Below are positions 52,584-60,968 of a stretch of 64,000 nt of DNA, piece after piece. Within the stretch, counting starts at the first letter, position 1. The number at the start of each line of letters is the position of its first letter. Source of the DNA: an uncultured Sutterella sp. GTDB taxonomy: Bacteria > Pseudomonadota > Gammaproteobacteria > Burkholderiales > Burkholderiaceae_F. The stretch spans positions 1-64,000 of the forward strand of contig CATVXH010000008.1 of NCBI GenBank assembly GCA_958347955.1, read 5' to 3'. The notes under the pieces were generated by a model that saw only the letters and a list, made by a program, of their open reading frames with translations, was not told the origin of the DNA and made no database searches. The position numbers and the translations under genes are program-made.

Positions 52584-54002
52584 ATGAAAAAAAACATAGG
52601 AACTTGTTGTTTGGCATTGGTAACATATTGTTTTTCAATAGGATATGCTTGCGCACAAAATTATCTTCCCCCGACGGTTAAGGATGCTCTTCGTACCGCA
52701 AAGCTCTCCGCGTCTCAAATGGTGGCCAGTGTTAAACCGCTCGATGACGGCGCACTTCGTCTGAATTGGCGGGACCGTGTCAAGGTGCTCCCAGCCTCTA
52801 CCGAAAAAATGGTGTCCACACTGGCCGCGTTGGAGCTTTTAGGATCAGATTGGCGTTGGAAAACTTCTTTTTCCTACGAAGGAAATATTTCCGCCGGCGA
52901 GCTACATGGAACGTTATTCATCAAAGGTGGAGGCGATCCTATGTACGTTTTGGAAGACTTGTGGCGAGATCTTTCCCGTCTGAAATCTTTGGGTATTGAT
53001 CAGATTGACGGAGATGTGGTGATTGACAGAAGTTATTTTGAACAAGATCATCAAGACCCGGAGTTTGAAGAAGACTGGGATCGTCCGTATACGGCACCTG
53101 CTGACGCGGCTCTTTTAAATTTCCAATCAGTATCTTTGACCATTTCCCCTCAGAAAGACGAACAAAACGCTCTATTGACTTCAACACCCCAAATCCAAAG
53201 GTTGGAATTGCCATCAACAGTTTCGCTTTCCAAGCAAAAGGGATGTGTACGTTGGCGTCAGGCACTTGAGATGGAAGTTGACAATCCATGGCGACCTGTG
53301 TTCAGTGGGGCGCTGCCATCGGGGTGTGACGAAAAGGTGTTGTCTTATTTTGTCCCGAATGCCGATGATTACTGGCGGACCTATTTGACTGCTCTGGCCT
53401 CCCAAGTGGGACTGGCTTTAAAGGGCAATGTGCGCTCTGGGGTAGTGTCACCGAAAGCTGTTAATCTTTTTGATGTTTGGTCGGACGATTTGGGTTCGTT
53501 AGTAAAACTGACAAATAAGTTCAGTAATAACGTCCTGGCTAAACACATCTTTCTTACGCTCGCTGCTAAGGATGAGCCCGGAGTTCCTGCAGGATATGAT
53601 CGAGCTCGAGTCGTTTTAAGTAATTGGCTTAAGAGCGAAGTAAAAATTCCATCCGGTGAAATTTACTTAGATAATGGTTCAGGACTATCGAGAAGGAGCC
53701 GGGTGACGGCTGCCGCCATGACTAAACTCATAGTTTATGGCTGGAAAAGCCCCAGAATGCCAGAGTGGATCAGCTCATTTCCCATTTCTGGGGTTGACGG
53801 GACAATGTCTAAACGTATGGTTGCCCCCGGGCATGGCTACATTAAAACCGGACTGATGAATCATGTGAAATCGGCGGGCGGTATGATCCAAGCAAGAAGC
53901 GGTAAGCGATATGCGGTTTTTGCTGCTGTGCAGGGACAAAACGCCACCTCAACCGATGCGCCGATTGATCGTCTGATTGAATGGATCTATTTCAATGGTT
54001 AA
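52584..54002 (+). CDS. dacB: D-alanyl-D-alanine carboxypeptidase/endopeptidase PBP4 (DacB)
   Basis: A 472-residue periplasmic penicillin-binding protein (S13 family). A signal peptide ends near GYACA-QNYLPP. Active-site motifs: SxxK in PASTEKMVSTLAALELLG, SxN in KFSNNVLAKHIF, and KTG in YIKTGLMNHVKSAGG. The large insert between SxxK and SxN is typical of PBP4. It trims or opens peptidoglycan crosslinks. GGGGAAGG lies ahead of the ATG. Its promoter region overlaps the divergent groESL promoter. Confidence 0.92.
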   Translation: MKKNIGTCCLALVTYCFSIGYACAQNYLPPTVKDALRTAKLSASQMVASVKPLDDGALRLNWRDRVKVLPASTEKMVSTLAALELLGSDWRWKTSFSYEGNISAGELHGTLFIKGGGDPMYVLEDLWRDLSRLKSLGIDQIDGDVVIDRSYFEQDHQDPEFEEDWDRPYTAPADAALLNFQSVSLTISPQKDEQNALLTSTPQIQRLELPSTVSLSKQKGCVRWRQALEMEVDNPWRPVFSGALPSGCDEKVLSYFVPNADDYWRTYLTALASQVGLALKGNVRSGVVSPKAVNLFDVWSDDLGSLVKLTNKFSNNVLAKHIFLTLAAKDEPGVPAGYDRARVVLSNWLKSEVKIPSGEIYLDNGSGLSRRSRVTAAAMTKLIVYGWKSPRMPEWISSFPISGVDGTMSKRMVAPGHGYIKTGLMNHVKSAGGMIQARSGKRYAVFAAVQGQNATSTDAPIDRLIEWIYFNG

Positions 54003-54028
54003 ACCAGCGTCAGCTCTTGCAGGCGTTG

Positions 54029-54868
54029 TTAATCAAAAAGGTGTTTCAAACACGGCTCAACTTGCACGCCTTCCCGATAATCGCTGCCGGACTTGTAGGT
54101 GAAGTCAATTGCCAAGCTGACGAACTTCATTGACATTAGGACCGCTTCTTCTAAAGACTTCTCCTGAAGCAAGGCGCCTGTCAGTACACTGGTAAATAGG
54201 TCACCCGTTCCGCATGTTGCAAACGGAATGCGTTCCGTGCTTTGCACCGAGAATGTTTCCGAGGCAGCGTCAAAGCAGGCGACTCTGATCAGACCTTCTT
54301 CGGCAGGAACACTGGTAATGACAATTTTTTGTCCCTTTTTTGTAGCCAATTGACGGCAAATCTTTGCAAGCGAAGCTTCGTCAGTTTCACTGATATCGTA
54401 AGGACGATCTAGCAAAAGACAAGCTTCGGTGAAATTCGGAGTGATTACATCGGCCTCACTCACGAGCGTCTTCATGTCTGAAACAAAATCAGTAGTTAGG
54501 GTTGGGTAGAGTTTGCCATCATCGCCCATGGCGGGATCCACCACCACTAATGTTTGCTTTTGGGCGGCCTCGGCAAAGCGTTTAATGGCTTGGCGAACAA
54601 TGTCGATTTGTTGGCAGTTGGCTAAAAATCCACTATAGATGCAGTCGTAGCTAAAGCCCAGCTTCTGCCACTTGTCCATGAATTCATTCATCTTGGCACT
54701 AAAGTCCGAGAAGGTGAAATCACCATAAGTGAAGTTGTTGCTGAAAATAGCTGTCGGGAAGGGACAGACCTGAAAACCCATTGCGGAAATTACAGGTAAA
54801 GCTGCGGTCAATGAACAGCGGCCGAAAGAGCAGAGATCATGAATGGCGAGGACACGTTTGGTAGCCAT
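54029..54868 (-). CDS. Pyridoxamine/pyridoxal kinase (PdxY-like)
   Basis: A 279-residue ribokinase-fold kinase. Typical elements are RVLAIHDLCSFGRCSLTAALPVISAMGFQVCPFPTAIFSNN, VVVDPAMGDDGKLY, ADVITPNFTEACLLL and the anion-hole FATCGTGDLFTSVLTGALL with the catalytic Asp. The first block is the pyridoxamine-kinase form found in several gut bacteria. ATG 54868 follows GGAAGG; an upstream in-frame start is less likely. It is monocistronic. Confidence 0.88.
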   Translation of the reverse strand: MATKRVLAIHDLCSFGRCSLTAALPVISAMGFQVCPFPTAIFSNNFTYGDFTFSDFSAKMNEFMDKWQKLGFSYDCIYSGFLANCQQIDIVRQAIKRFAEAAQKQTLVVVDPAMGDDGKLYPTLTTDFVSDMKTLVSEADVITPNFTEACLLLDRPYDISETDEASLAKICRQLATKKGQKIVITSVPAEEGLIRVACFDAASETFSVQSTERIPFATCGTGDLFTSVLTGALLQEKSLEEAVLMSMKFVSLAIDFTYKSGSDYREGVQVEPCLKHLFD

Positions 54869-55491
54869 GGTTAAATACCTTCCCAAATTAAAAACTCATC
54901 TAGAAAAGTGAAGTATAATATTATTTTGATGAAAGAATGTTTCAAAAACTAAATAGATGACAGTAGAGCGAAAAACAAAAAACTTTGCGTTAACTCAAAA
55001 GAAAAATTAGTCGACAAATTTTTTTGTGGACTGCTGAGTGGCTTGCTAATAAATTTTATTTTAACTTATTGAATAAAAATGACTTTTATGAAATTTATTA
55101 TTGATTTGTTCTTGAGGTCAGCTTAGAGTCAGTAAAAAAAGAGTCATAAAAGACGTTTTCATAGAGAGAATCCAGAACCGATCATTGACAAAGTTTTTGA
55201 CGTTTTTTCCTAAAACGATTCATATCAGTTTGCCGATGCCGATTTTGTGAAAAGTTTGTTAATCATTGTTGTTTTTAGGCTTAATTTTGTCGACCTTTTG
55301 TTGAGTATATTCGACCAAAATATTGACATATCTCACTATTTTGAGTCTTGAGACCTTACGGAGAATCAATAAACTGTGTCCGAATAACTTAAGGCGCGGG
55401 AGACTGTTGTTCCCGATGATGGACTGACGGTGAGGGTGTGAATGGATGACGGTAGGACCCAATCACCAAGAATCGCTTCTAGGAGAGGAAA
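54869..55491. other. Long AT-rich intergenic region with no gene found
   Basis: About 620 bp between divergent genes. No ORF or tRNA is convincing. It holds two perfect TTGACA hexamers (55185-55190, 55323-55328) without matching -10 boxes at standard spacing, and a small hairpin CGGGA...TCCCG near 55398-55416 in the probable leader of the binding-protein operon. It may contain a long 5' leader or an undetected small RNA. Confidence 0.5.
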
Positions 55492-56244
55492 ATGACTTTT
55501 AAAGCAAAAATGACTGCTTTGATGACGATGTTGGCGGCTGCCGGCGTTCTGACGCAAGCCCAAGCTGCAGAAGTTTATAACGTGGGTTCAAACATGGCTT
55601 TCGCACCGTTTGAATATGTTGATGAGAATAATCAACCGGCCGGTTTTGAAATGGAACTGATTGTGGCAATTGCCAAGGCGCAAGGTGCGGAAGTAAAACT
55701 TCAAAATGTTCCTTTTGACGGTTTGATTCCTTCGTTGCAAACCGGTGCAATTGACATCGCCATGTCCGGTATCACGATTACGGATCAGCGTAAACGTCGC
55801 GTGTTGTTTTCGACTCCCTACTATCAATCCGGCCTTGCCGTAATGGTTCGCGAGGCAGACAAGGACAAATACACCACGATTGAAAGCGTTAAAGGAAAAA
55901 CTTTGTGCGCGCAGATCGGAACCACCGGAGCCATTACAGCCCGTAAATTCTCAGGGAAAAATGTTAAGGAATTCAATAACGCCCCTGAAACTTTCATGGA
56001 GTTGCAATCGGGAGGTTGTGAAGCCGTAGTGCATGACAAACCTGTAATGGATTACTATATGGCACGCCGTGGGACAAAGGGGGTGTTCCGTTTGCCCGAA
56101 ACTTTGTCTGCTGAAGATTACGGCATCGCGGTGGCTAAGAACAATCAAAAATTGGCCGATTGGCTCAACGCCGGTCTTGAAAAGGTAAAGGCTAGCGGTG
56201 AATATGACAAGATCTACACGAAGTGGTTCGGTGCTCAAAAGTAA
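55492..56244 (+). CDS. Amino-acid ABC importer binding protein, copy 1 (GlnH-like)
   Basis: A 250-residue secreted family-3 binding protein. The signal peptide ends LTQAQA before AEVYNVGSNMAFAPFEYVDENNQPAGFEMELIVAIAKAQGAEVKLQNVPFDGLIPSLQTGAIDIAMSGITITDQRKRRVLFSTPYY, a GlnH/ArtJ-type core, and LCAQIGTTGA. AGGAGAGGAAA precedes the ATG. It is the first of a four-gene operon with a second binding protein, permease and ATPase. Ligand likely glutamine, arginine or similar. Confidence 0.9.
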   Translation: MTFKAKMTALMTMLAAAGVLTQAQAAEVYNVGSNMAFAPFEYVDENNQPAGFEMELIVAIAKAQGAEVKLQNVPFDGLIPSLQTGAIDIAMSGITITDQRKRRVLFSTPYYQSGLAVMVREADKDKYTTIESVKGKTLCAQIGTTGAITARKFSGKNVKEFNNAPETFMELQSGGCEAVVHDKPVMDYYMARRGTKGVFRLPETLSAEDYGIAVAKNNQKLADWLNAGLEKVKASGEYDKIYTKWFGAQK

Positions 56245-56285
56245 ACTGAGTACAGGCCATTCGGTAGATGGAAGGGATCTGAATC

Positions 56286-57020
56286 ATGAAAAAATTTTTA
56301 CTCTCATTAGCGGTGGGTGCCGCCATTGCAACGAGCGCTCAAGCGGCAACGATCAATGTCGGAACTGAGGCCACATTCGCTCCGTTTGAATTTATGGATG
56401 AGCAAACAAAAGAACTCACCGGTTTTGATATGGAAATTATCGAAGCCGTAGCCAAAGAAATGGGCGACACTGTGCGAGTGCACAATATGGGCTTTGACGC
56501 TCTCATTCCCTCTTTGCAAACAGGCATCATCGATGTAACTGTGGCGGCGATGACGATTACGCCGGAGCGACAAAAGAGAGTAGATTTTTCAGATCCTTAC
56601 TATCAATCAGGTCTTGTGATCATGATTCGCAAGGACGATACGGGCAAATACAAAGACTTCACAAGTCTTGAAGGGGCTCGTTTGTGCGCGCAGATCGGAA
56701 CCACGGGCGCGATGATGGCCAAGCGTGTCAAAAATGCCAAGGTCACGGAGTTCAACAGCATCACCGAGGCTTTTATGGAACTTAAGGCCAAAGGTTGTGA
56801 AGCAGTGATTAACGATAAGCCTGTTGTGGATTATTACCTTGTTCGCCGTGGTGACAATACGGTGACGACGGTTCCTCAGGTTTTCGATGCGGAGCACTAT
56901 GGTATGGCTGTTAAGCAGGGAAACAAGGCTCTTGTTGAAAAGCTCAACGAAGGTCTTAAGCGTATTCGTGCCAACGGCGTCTACGACAAGATTTACGCCA
57001 AGTGGTTCGGCGCTCACTAA
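56286..57020 (+). CDS. Amino-acid ABC importer binding protein, copy 2 (GlnH-like)
   Basis: A 244-residue paralogue of the preceding protein, 42 bp downstream. Signal peptide MKKFLLSLAVGAAIATSAQA, then the same fold: INVGTEATFAPFEFMDEQTKELTGFDMEIIEAVAKEMGDTVRVHNMGFDALIPSLQTGIIDVTVAAMTITPERQKRVDFSDPYY and LCAQIGTTGA. Ligand-pocket regions differ (SGITITDQ against AAMTITPE), suggesting distinct substrates share one permease. GGAAGGGATC precedes the ATG. Confidence 0.9.
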   Translation: MKKFLLSLAVGAAIATSAQAATINVGTEATFAPFEFMDEQTKELTGFDMEIIEAVAKEMGDTVRVHNMGFDALIPSLQTGIIDVTVAAMTITPERQKRVDFSDPYYQSGLVIMIRKDDTGKYKDFTSLEGARLCAQIGTTGAMMAKRVKNAKVTEFNSITEAFMELKAKGCEAVINDKPVVDYYLVRRGDNTVTTVPQVFDAEHYGMAVKQGNKALVEKLNEGLKRIRANGVYDKIYAKWFGAH

Positions 57021-57043
57021 TTTAATAAAACAGACAGGAAAAA

Positions 57044-57706
57044 ATGTTTGATTTTCAACTAATCATTGACTCTCTTCCCTTGTTGCTACAAGGGGCCTGC
57101 GTCACGGTACAAATAACGGCGATAAGCGTGGGCTTGGGCTTATTCTTTGGCCTATTCATTGGTATCGCTCAAATCTCTCGCGTGGCATTTTTCAGAATTC
57201 CCGCTAAGGTTTATGTGGATTTTTTGCGCGGTACTCCGCTGCTGGTTCAGATCTTTATGATCTACTTTGCGCTGCCGCTTCTGATCGGCACTCGCATTGA
57301 CCCGTTCATTGCCGCCATTGTTGCCTGCAGTATCAACAGTAGCGCCTATATTGCTGAAATTTTTCGCGCAGGCATTCAGTCAATTGATAAGGGGCAGATG
57401 GAAGCCGGGCGTTCTCTGGGGCTCAATTGGTCTCAGACGATGCGCTTCATCATCATTCCTCAAGCTTTCAAGCGAATCATTCCGCCTTTAGGCAACGAAT
57501 TTATCGCGATGTTGAAGGATTCTTCTTTGGTGTCGGTGATCGGCTTTGAGGAATTGACCCGTCAAGGTCAGTTGGTGATCGCAAGTACCTATGGGGCTAT
57601 GGAAATTTGGACCGCCGTTGCGTTGATTTACTTACTCATGACCATGCCGATTACACGTTTGGTCGCTTATTTGGAAAAGAGGTTTAAGTCAAATGATCGT
57701 AATTAA
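57044..57706 (+). CDS. Amino-acid ABC importer permease (GlnP-like)
   Basis: A 220-residue permease with about five helices. [24 protein letters not shown] and the EAA loop [58 protein letters not shown] match GlnP. AGGAAAA precedes the ATG. It overlaps the ATPase gene by 14 bp. Confidence 0.92.
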   Translation: MFDFQLIIDSLPLLLQGACVTVQITAISVGLGLFFGLFIGIAQISRVAFFRIPAKVYVDFLRGTPLLVQIFMIYFALPLLIGTRIDPFIAAIVACSINSSAYIAEIFRAGIQSIDKGQMEAGRSLGLNWSQTMRFIIIPQAFKRIIPPLGNEFIAMLKDSSLVSVIGFEELTRQGQLVIASTYGAMEIWTAVALIYLLMTMPITRLVAYLEKRFKSNDRN

Positions 57707-58412
57707 AGACTTAAAGAAGGCCTTCGGCGATCATGTCGTCCTGCCTTGCGTCAATATGGAAATCAAAGAGCGTGAGGTGGTGGTGATTATCGGCCCGTCG
57801 GGGTCCGGTAAAAGCACGCTCTTGCGTAGTATCACTCACTTGGAGCAGCCCACAGAAGGCAAGATCTTCATTGACGGCGAAGAGATCGATGATAAAACCA
57901 ATATCGACCGAATCCGTGCGGAAGTGGGCATGGTGTTTCAGCACTTTAACCTTTTTGAAAATATGACAGTGCTGCAGAACTTGACCTTGGCACCTATTCA
58001 GGTCAGAAAAATGAGCAAGGAGAAGGCTGAGGAGATAGCATACAGACTGCTCGATAAGGTGGGTTTACGCAGTAAAGCGGATCAATATCCGTCTCAGCTT
58101 TCAGGTGGTCAAAAGCAACGCGTGGCAATTGCACGAGCTTTGGCAATGCGTCCCAAAGCCTTGCTGTTTGATGAACCGACATCCGCTTTGGATCCTGAAA
58201 TGGTCAAAGAAGTGCTTGATGTGATGAAGCAGCTCGCCAAAGAAGGCATGACTATGGTGGTTGTTACTCACGAGATGGGCTTTGCCCGAGAGGTGGGTGA
58301 CCGAGTCATTTTCATGGATGGCGGCAGTGTTGTCGAAGAAGGAACACCTGAACAAATCTTCAACAATCCTCAGCACAATCGTACCAAGGCGTTCTTATCT
58401 AAAGTGCTTTAA
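57693..58412 (+). CDS. Amino-acid ABC importer ATPase (GlnQ-like)
   Basis: A 239-residue ATPase of the GlnQ/HisP group. Walker [10 protein letters not shown], signature [15 protein letters not shown], Walker [16 protein letters not shown]-loop [22 protein letters not shown] and the [17 protein letters not shown] tail are complete. AAGAGG lies inside the permease 3' end. It closes the operon before a strong terminator. Confidence 0.93.
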   Translation: MIVIKDLKKAFGDHVVLPCVNMEIKEREVVVIIGPSGSGKSTLLRSITHLEQPTEGKIFIDGEEIDDKTNIDRIRAEVGMVFQHFNLFENMTVLQNLTLAPIQVRKMSKEKAEEIAYRLLDKVGLRSKADQYPSQLSGGQKQRVAIARALAMRPKALLFDEPTSALDPEMVKEVLDVMKQLAKEGMTMVVVTHEMGFAREVGDRVIFMDGGSVVEEGTPEQIFNNPQHNRTKAFLSKVL

Positions 58413-58455
58413 CTATTGATAAGCGCTGAAAAAGTTATGATGCCTTGAAATGAAG

Positions 58456-58498
58456 GCGGCCCCCAATTTTTATAAAGAGTTGGAGGCCGCTTTGTTTT
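58456..58498 (+). terminator. Intrinsic terminator of the GlnHHPQ-type operon
   Basis: GCGGCCCCCAA (58456-58466) pairs with TTGGAGGCCGC (58480-58490) with one mismatch, then TTTGTTTT. Confidence 0.82.
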
Positions 58499-58517
58499 AA
58501 ATGTTGAGCTTTTTGTT

Positions 58518-59006
58518 TTAGTGGTGTTCAACAAGTTCAATGGCTTCTTTGCCCGTCATATGGTCAATCGTGATGTCAATAATGGCAACATAGTTGATCT
58601 TTTGCTGGGCCTCAATCCGTCCTTCTTCGTGGAAATCAGGCGCAAATTTTTCAACCAGTGTTTCAAGTACTTTGAATTTTTCTTTTGGATCTGTGATAAA
58701 ACGCGCAGTACCGAAAACAATGACGCTTCTGAAATAGCTTGTCAATTTTTCCGGATGAATTTCGTCTTTTTCGATGACACAAAGTGAAACTTTTGAGTGG
58801 CTTCGCAACGCAGCAATTTTATGTCCCATCGGAGCACTATGAATATAGATATGGTTGTCATGGTAAACCGGGCTGACGGGAACAGCGTAGGTGTAATCCG
58901 AAGACTCATCTCTTAGGGCAAGAACCGCATTAGTGCAGTTTTTTAAAATCTCAACTGCTCTGTCGTGGGAGATTTGCTGAAGCGATCGACGCATTTTTGG
59001 AAACAT
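58518..59006 (-). CDS. Pyridoxamine 5'-phosphate oxidase-family (NimA-like) flavin-binding protein
   Basis: A 162-residue FMN-binding split-barrel protein. The N-terminal MFPKMRRSLQQISHDRAVEIL matches the MFREMRR-type start of the NimA/DUF-like branch; YTYAVPVSPVYHDNHIYIHSAPMGHKIAAL and FRSVIVFGTARFI follow. ATG 59006 is preceded by GAGGA. An ATG at 59021 forms an ATGA overlap with the upstream gdx gene but has no ribosome-binding site. It is co-transcribed with gdx, so it may belong to the guanidine response, or simply share the promoter. Substrate unknown. Confidence 0.85.
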   Translation of the reverse strand: MFPKMRRSLQQISHDRAVEILKNCTNAVLALRDESSDYTYAVPVSPVYHDNHIYIHSAPMGHKIAALRSHSKVSLCVIEKDEIHPEKLTSYFRSVIVFGTARFITDPKEKFKVLETLVEKFAPDFHEEGRIEAQQKINYVAIIDITIDHMTGKEAIELVEHH

Positions 59007-59017
59007 GTTGTTTGTCC

Positions 59018-59332
59018 TCATTGTGTGAGTTTTAAGCCGACTATTCCTATAAAGATGAGTGATAGGAAAAAAAGCCGTACAAACCCAGCAGGCTCGTTAA
59101 AAAGAATAATCCCTAGTAATACCGTTCCCAGAATGCCGATGCCTGTCCATATAGCATAGGCAGTACCGATCGGAATGGATTTCAGCGATTGAGCTAAAAG
59201 GAAAAAACTGGCGACCATCACGACAATGGCGATGACCGAAGGAATGAATCGTGTAAAACCGTGGGAATATTTCAGAGCAACAGCCCAACCGATTTCGGTT
59301 AGTCCGGCGAGAAAGAGGAAAAACCAGGCCAC
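59018..59332 (-). CDS. gdx: Guanidinium exporter Gdx (SugE, SMR family)
   Basis: A 104-residue small multidrug-resistance-type membrane protein with four helices. It belongs to the Gdx (SugE) branch: MAWFFLFLAGLTEIGWAVALKYSHGFTRF with the membrane Glu in helix one, IPIGTAYAIWTGIGILGTVLLGIILFNEPA, and a terminal GIVGLKL. Gdx exports guanidinium in exchange for protons. The start is GTG at 59332, 7 bp after AAGGA. The upstream two-hairpin guanidine-II riboswitch supports the specificity strongly. Confidence 0.93.
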   Translation of the reverse strand: MAWFFLFLAGLTEIGWAVALKYSHGFTRFIPSVIAIVVMVASFFLLAQSLKSIPIGTAYAIWTGIGILGTVLLGIILFNEPAGFVRLFFLSLIFIGIVGLKLTQ

Positions 59333-59346
59333 CTCAACGTCCTTTA

Positions 59347-59385
59347 TGGGGCCGTCCCCAATGGTGCAAAGAGCGGTCGTCCGCT
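59347..59385 (-). promoter_or_regulatory. Guanidine-II (mini-ykkC) riboswitch controlling gdx
   Basis: Two stem-loops on the minus strand each end in the hallmark ACGR tetraloop: AGCGG-ACGA-CCGCT (59385-59372) and TGGGG-ACGG-CCCCA (59360-59347), joined by 11 nt. The second hairpin ends 14 nt before the GTG start and next to the AAGGACG Shine-Dalgarno region, so guanidine should act on translation. The two ACGR loops and the gdx gene downstream match the known class. Confidence 0.93.
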
Positions 59386-59406
59386 GAGAGCGAAGTGTAT
59401 CAAAAA

Positions 59407-59703
59407 TTAAGTGGATCCGCGTGCACTCATTTTGACTGTATTGCAGATATCAAGAGCTTTAATCGCGTTGTAGGAGCTCTGAAGATAAGAACGGTAACTT
59501 AGACCACAACCTACAACACCGTTGCTGATGCTAGATATTGCAATATTTTTTAAATACCGAACGACTTCACGAAATTCTTTAGCAGATAAGCACAGACGCT
59601 TTCTTAGTTGAGAAAGACAAGTCGGTTTCACTCCGTCAAATGTGTGATTCTCACAGGCATTGATAATGTATTCAGCCTCTTCGCTTTTAAACTTAAACTG
59701 CAT
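59407..59703 (-). CDS. Small hypothetical protein
   Basis: A 98-residue soluble protein starting MQFKFKSEEAEYIINACENHTFD; not recognised. Helical pattern with SQLRKRLCLSAKEFREVVRYLKNIA in the middle resembles a small winged-helix or DNA-binding fold only loosely. AGAGGTA precedes the ATG at 59703. It lies upstream of the gdx riboswitch on the same strand. Confidence 0.55.
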   Translation of the reverse strand: MQFKFKSEEAEYIINACENHTFDGVKPTCLSQLRKRLCLSAKEFREVVRYLKNIAISSISNGVVGCGLSYRSYLQSSYNAIKALDICNTVKMSARGST

Positions 59704-59871
59704 GGTTAATACCTCTTTTCTCACACAGCATAAGTGTCCCAAAAATGGGCGTTAACAGCTTTCTCAACTTGTAAAAAAAAGTTGTGTACTTTTTTTGTTC
59801 AGTTCGTATTTTCAACTGTTTTAAGAGAATTTTTAATCAGAAAATTTTCAATTGTTAGAGATCCGATACAA

Positions 59872-59904
59872 AAAACGCAAACACCTGCGAAATCGCAGGT
59901 GTTT
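59872..59904 (-). terminator. Intrinsic terminator of the CMD-family gene
   Basis: AAACACCTGCGA (59879-59890) pairs perfectly with 59893-59904. On the minus strand it is followed by GCGTTTTTTG. It lies 22 bp past the stop of the carboxymuconolactone-decarboxylase-like gene. Confidence 0.85.
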
Positions 59905-59925
59905 AAGCAGAACAAAAAGCGAAAA

Positions 59926-60705
59926 TTACTTAGTGATTTCGTTGACCACGGTTAATGCATTTAATGTTCTCGGGAAACCGATATAAGGCATGGCTACCAT
60001 GATCGCATCAATCAAATCTTGCCTCGTGTTTCCAACGCTTAAGTTACCGCCGGTGTGCGCACGAAGCTGAGGTTCACAACCGCCCAAACACATGATGGCT
60101 GTAAAGGTGATCAGTTCTCGGGCTTTAAGATCCAATCCGTTTCGAGTGTAAAAATCACCAAAGCAATATGCTGTTAGGGCTTGTTTATTGATATAAGCCA
60201 ATTCTGCGGGAATTGTGGCGTGCATCTTATCGATCGCTTGTCCAAAAATTCCCTTTTGCACAGCTAAGCCTTTATCAAACCGAGTTTTTTCATTGACGGT
60301 ACTTTGAGAGCTCGGGGTAGGATTTTGTCCTAGTGACTTTAAAGCGCTGTTGACATTTTCAAGAGCGCTTTCCACTCGTGTGATACCGATGTAGGGGGCG
60401 CATTGATATAGAGTTTCTTTTATTTCCACGACACTCATGCCCGCTTTAAGAGCGTCAGCGGTAGCTTGGGGTAGACGGGTTTGAGCCGACACGGTGGTCA
60501 GCGCAGCCAGTGTGACCATCGCACGAGTTTTTAGGTTCATTTTGCCGGCCTTAGGTATTTCAACTGTAAGGAGATAATCTTCTATAGCCGCAAATTCAGG
60601 GTCTGTTTGTTTTAATGCGTTCTCAGGAACCGCATTAGCCACAGCTTCGCTTGCAAAGGCCGCAGGAATAATCGATCCGCTCATCAATAAAGTCCTTCTT
60701 TTCAT
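59926..60705 (-). CDS. Secreted carboxymuconolactone-decarboxylase-like protein (two CMD domains)
   Basis: A 259-residue protein with an exported N-terminus (MKRRTLLMSGSIIPAAFASEAVANA; the RR pair before a hydrophobic stretch is Tat-like). Two CMD/AhpD-like repeats follow: residues about 45-125 (LKTRAMVTLAALTTVSAQTRLPQATADALKAGMSVVEIKETLYQCAPYIGITRVESAL) and about 150-255 (LKARELITFTAIMCLGGCEPQLRAHTGGNLSVGNTRQDLIDAIMVAMPYIGFPRTLNAL). The AhpD-type CxxC pair is absent; single Cys remain. Role unknown. It is divergent from an AraC regulator. Confidence 0.85.
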   Translation of the reverse strand: MKRRTLLMSGSIIPAAFASEAVANAVPENALKQTDPEFAAIEDYLLTVEIPKAGKMNLKTRAMVTLAALTTVSAQTRLPQATADALKAGMSVVEIKETLYQCAPYIGITRVESALENVNSALKSLGQNPTPSSQSTVNEKTRFDKGLAVQKGIFGQAIDKMHATIPAELAYINKQALTAYCFGDFYTRNGLDLKARELITFTAIMCLGGCEPQLRAHTGGNLSVGNTRQDLIDAIMVAMPYIGFPRTLNALTVVNEITK

Positions 60706-60968
60706 AAAATTCTCCCAACTAGGAAGTGGATACAGGGAGTCTAGTTTTTAAATTTTTTTTTAACAGCTATTTATTGATCAAAATCTTGCCTGATAATGGA
60801 AGGAACAATATCGGGGAAATAAAAGCAAAGAAGTGATATTAGATAAAAATTTGCTGTCAATTATTTGTAAAAATCCGTAATTTGATAGTTTTGTGCAAGA
60901 ATTGTATTTTTTCTTTCTTGAGATAAAACTTGATTTTTGCCAATATTCAGCATCGAAGAGGTGTCATT

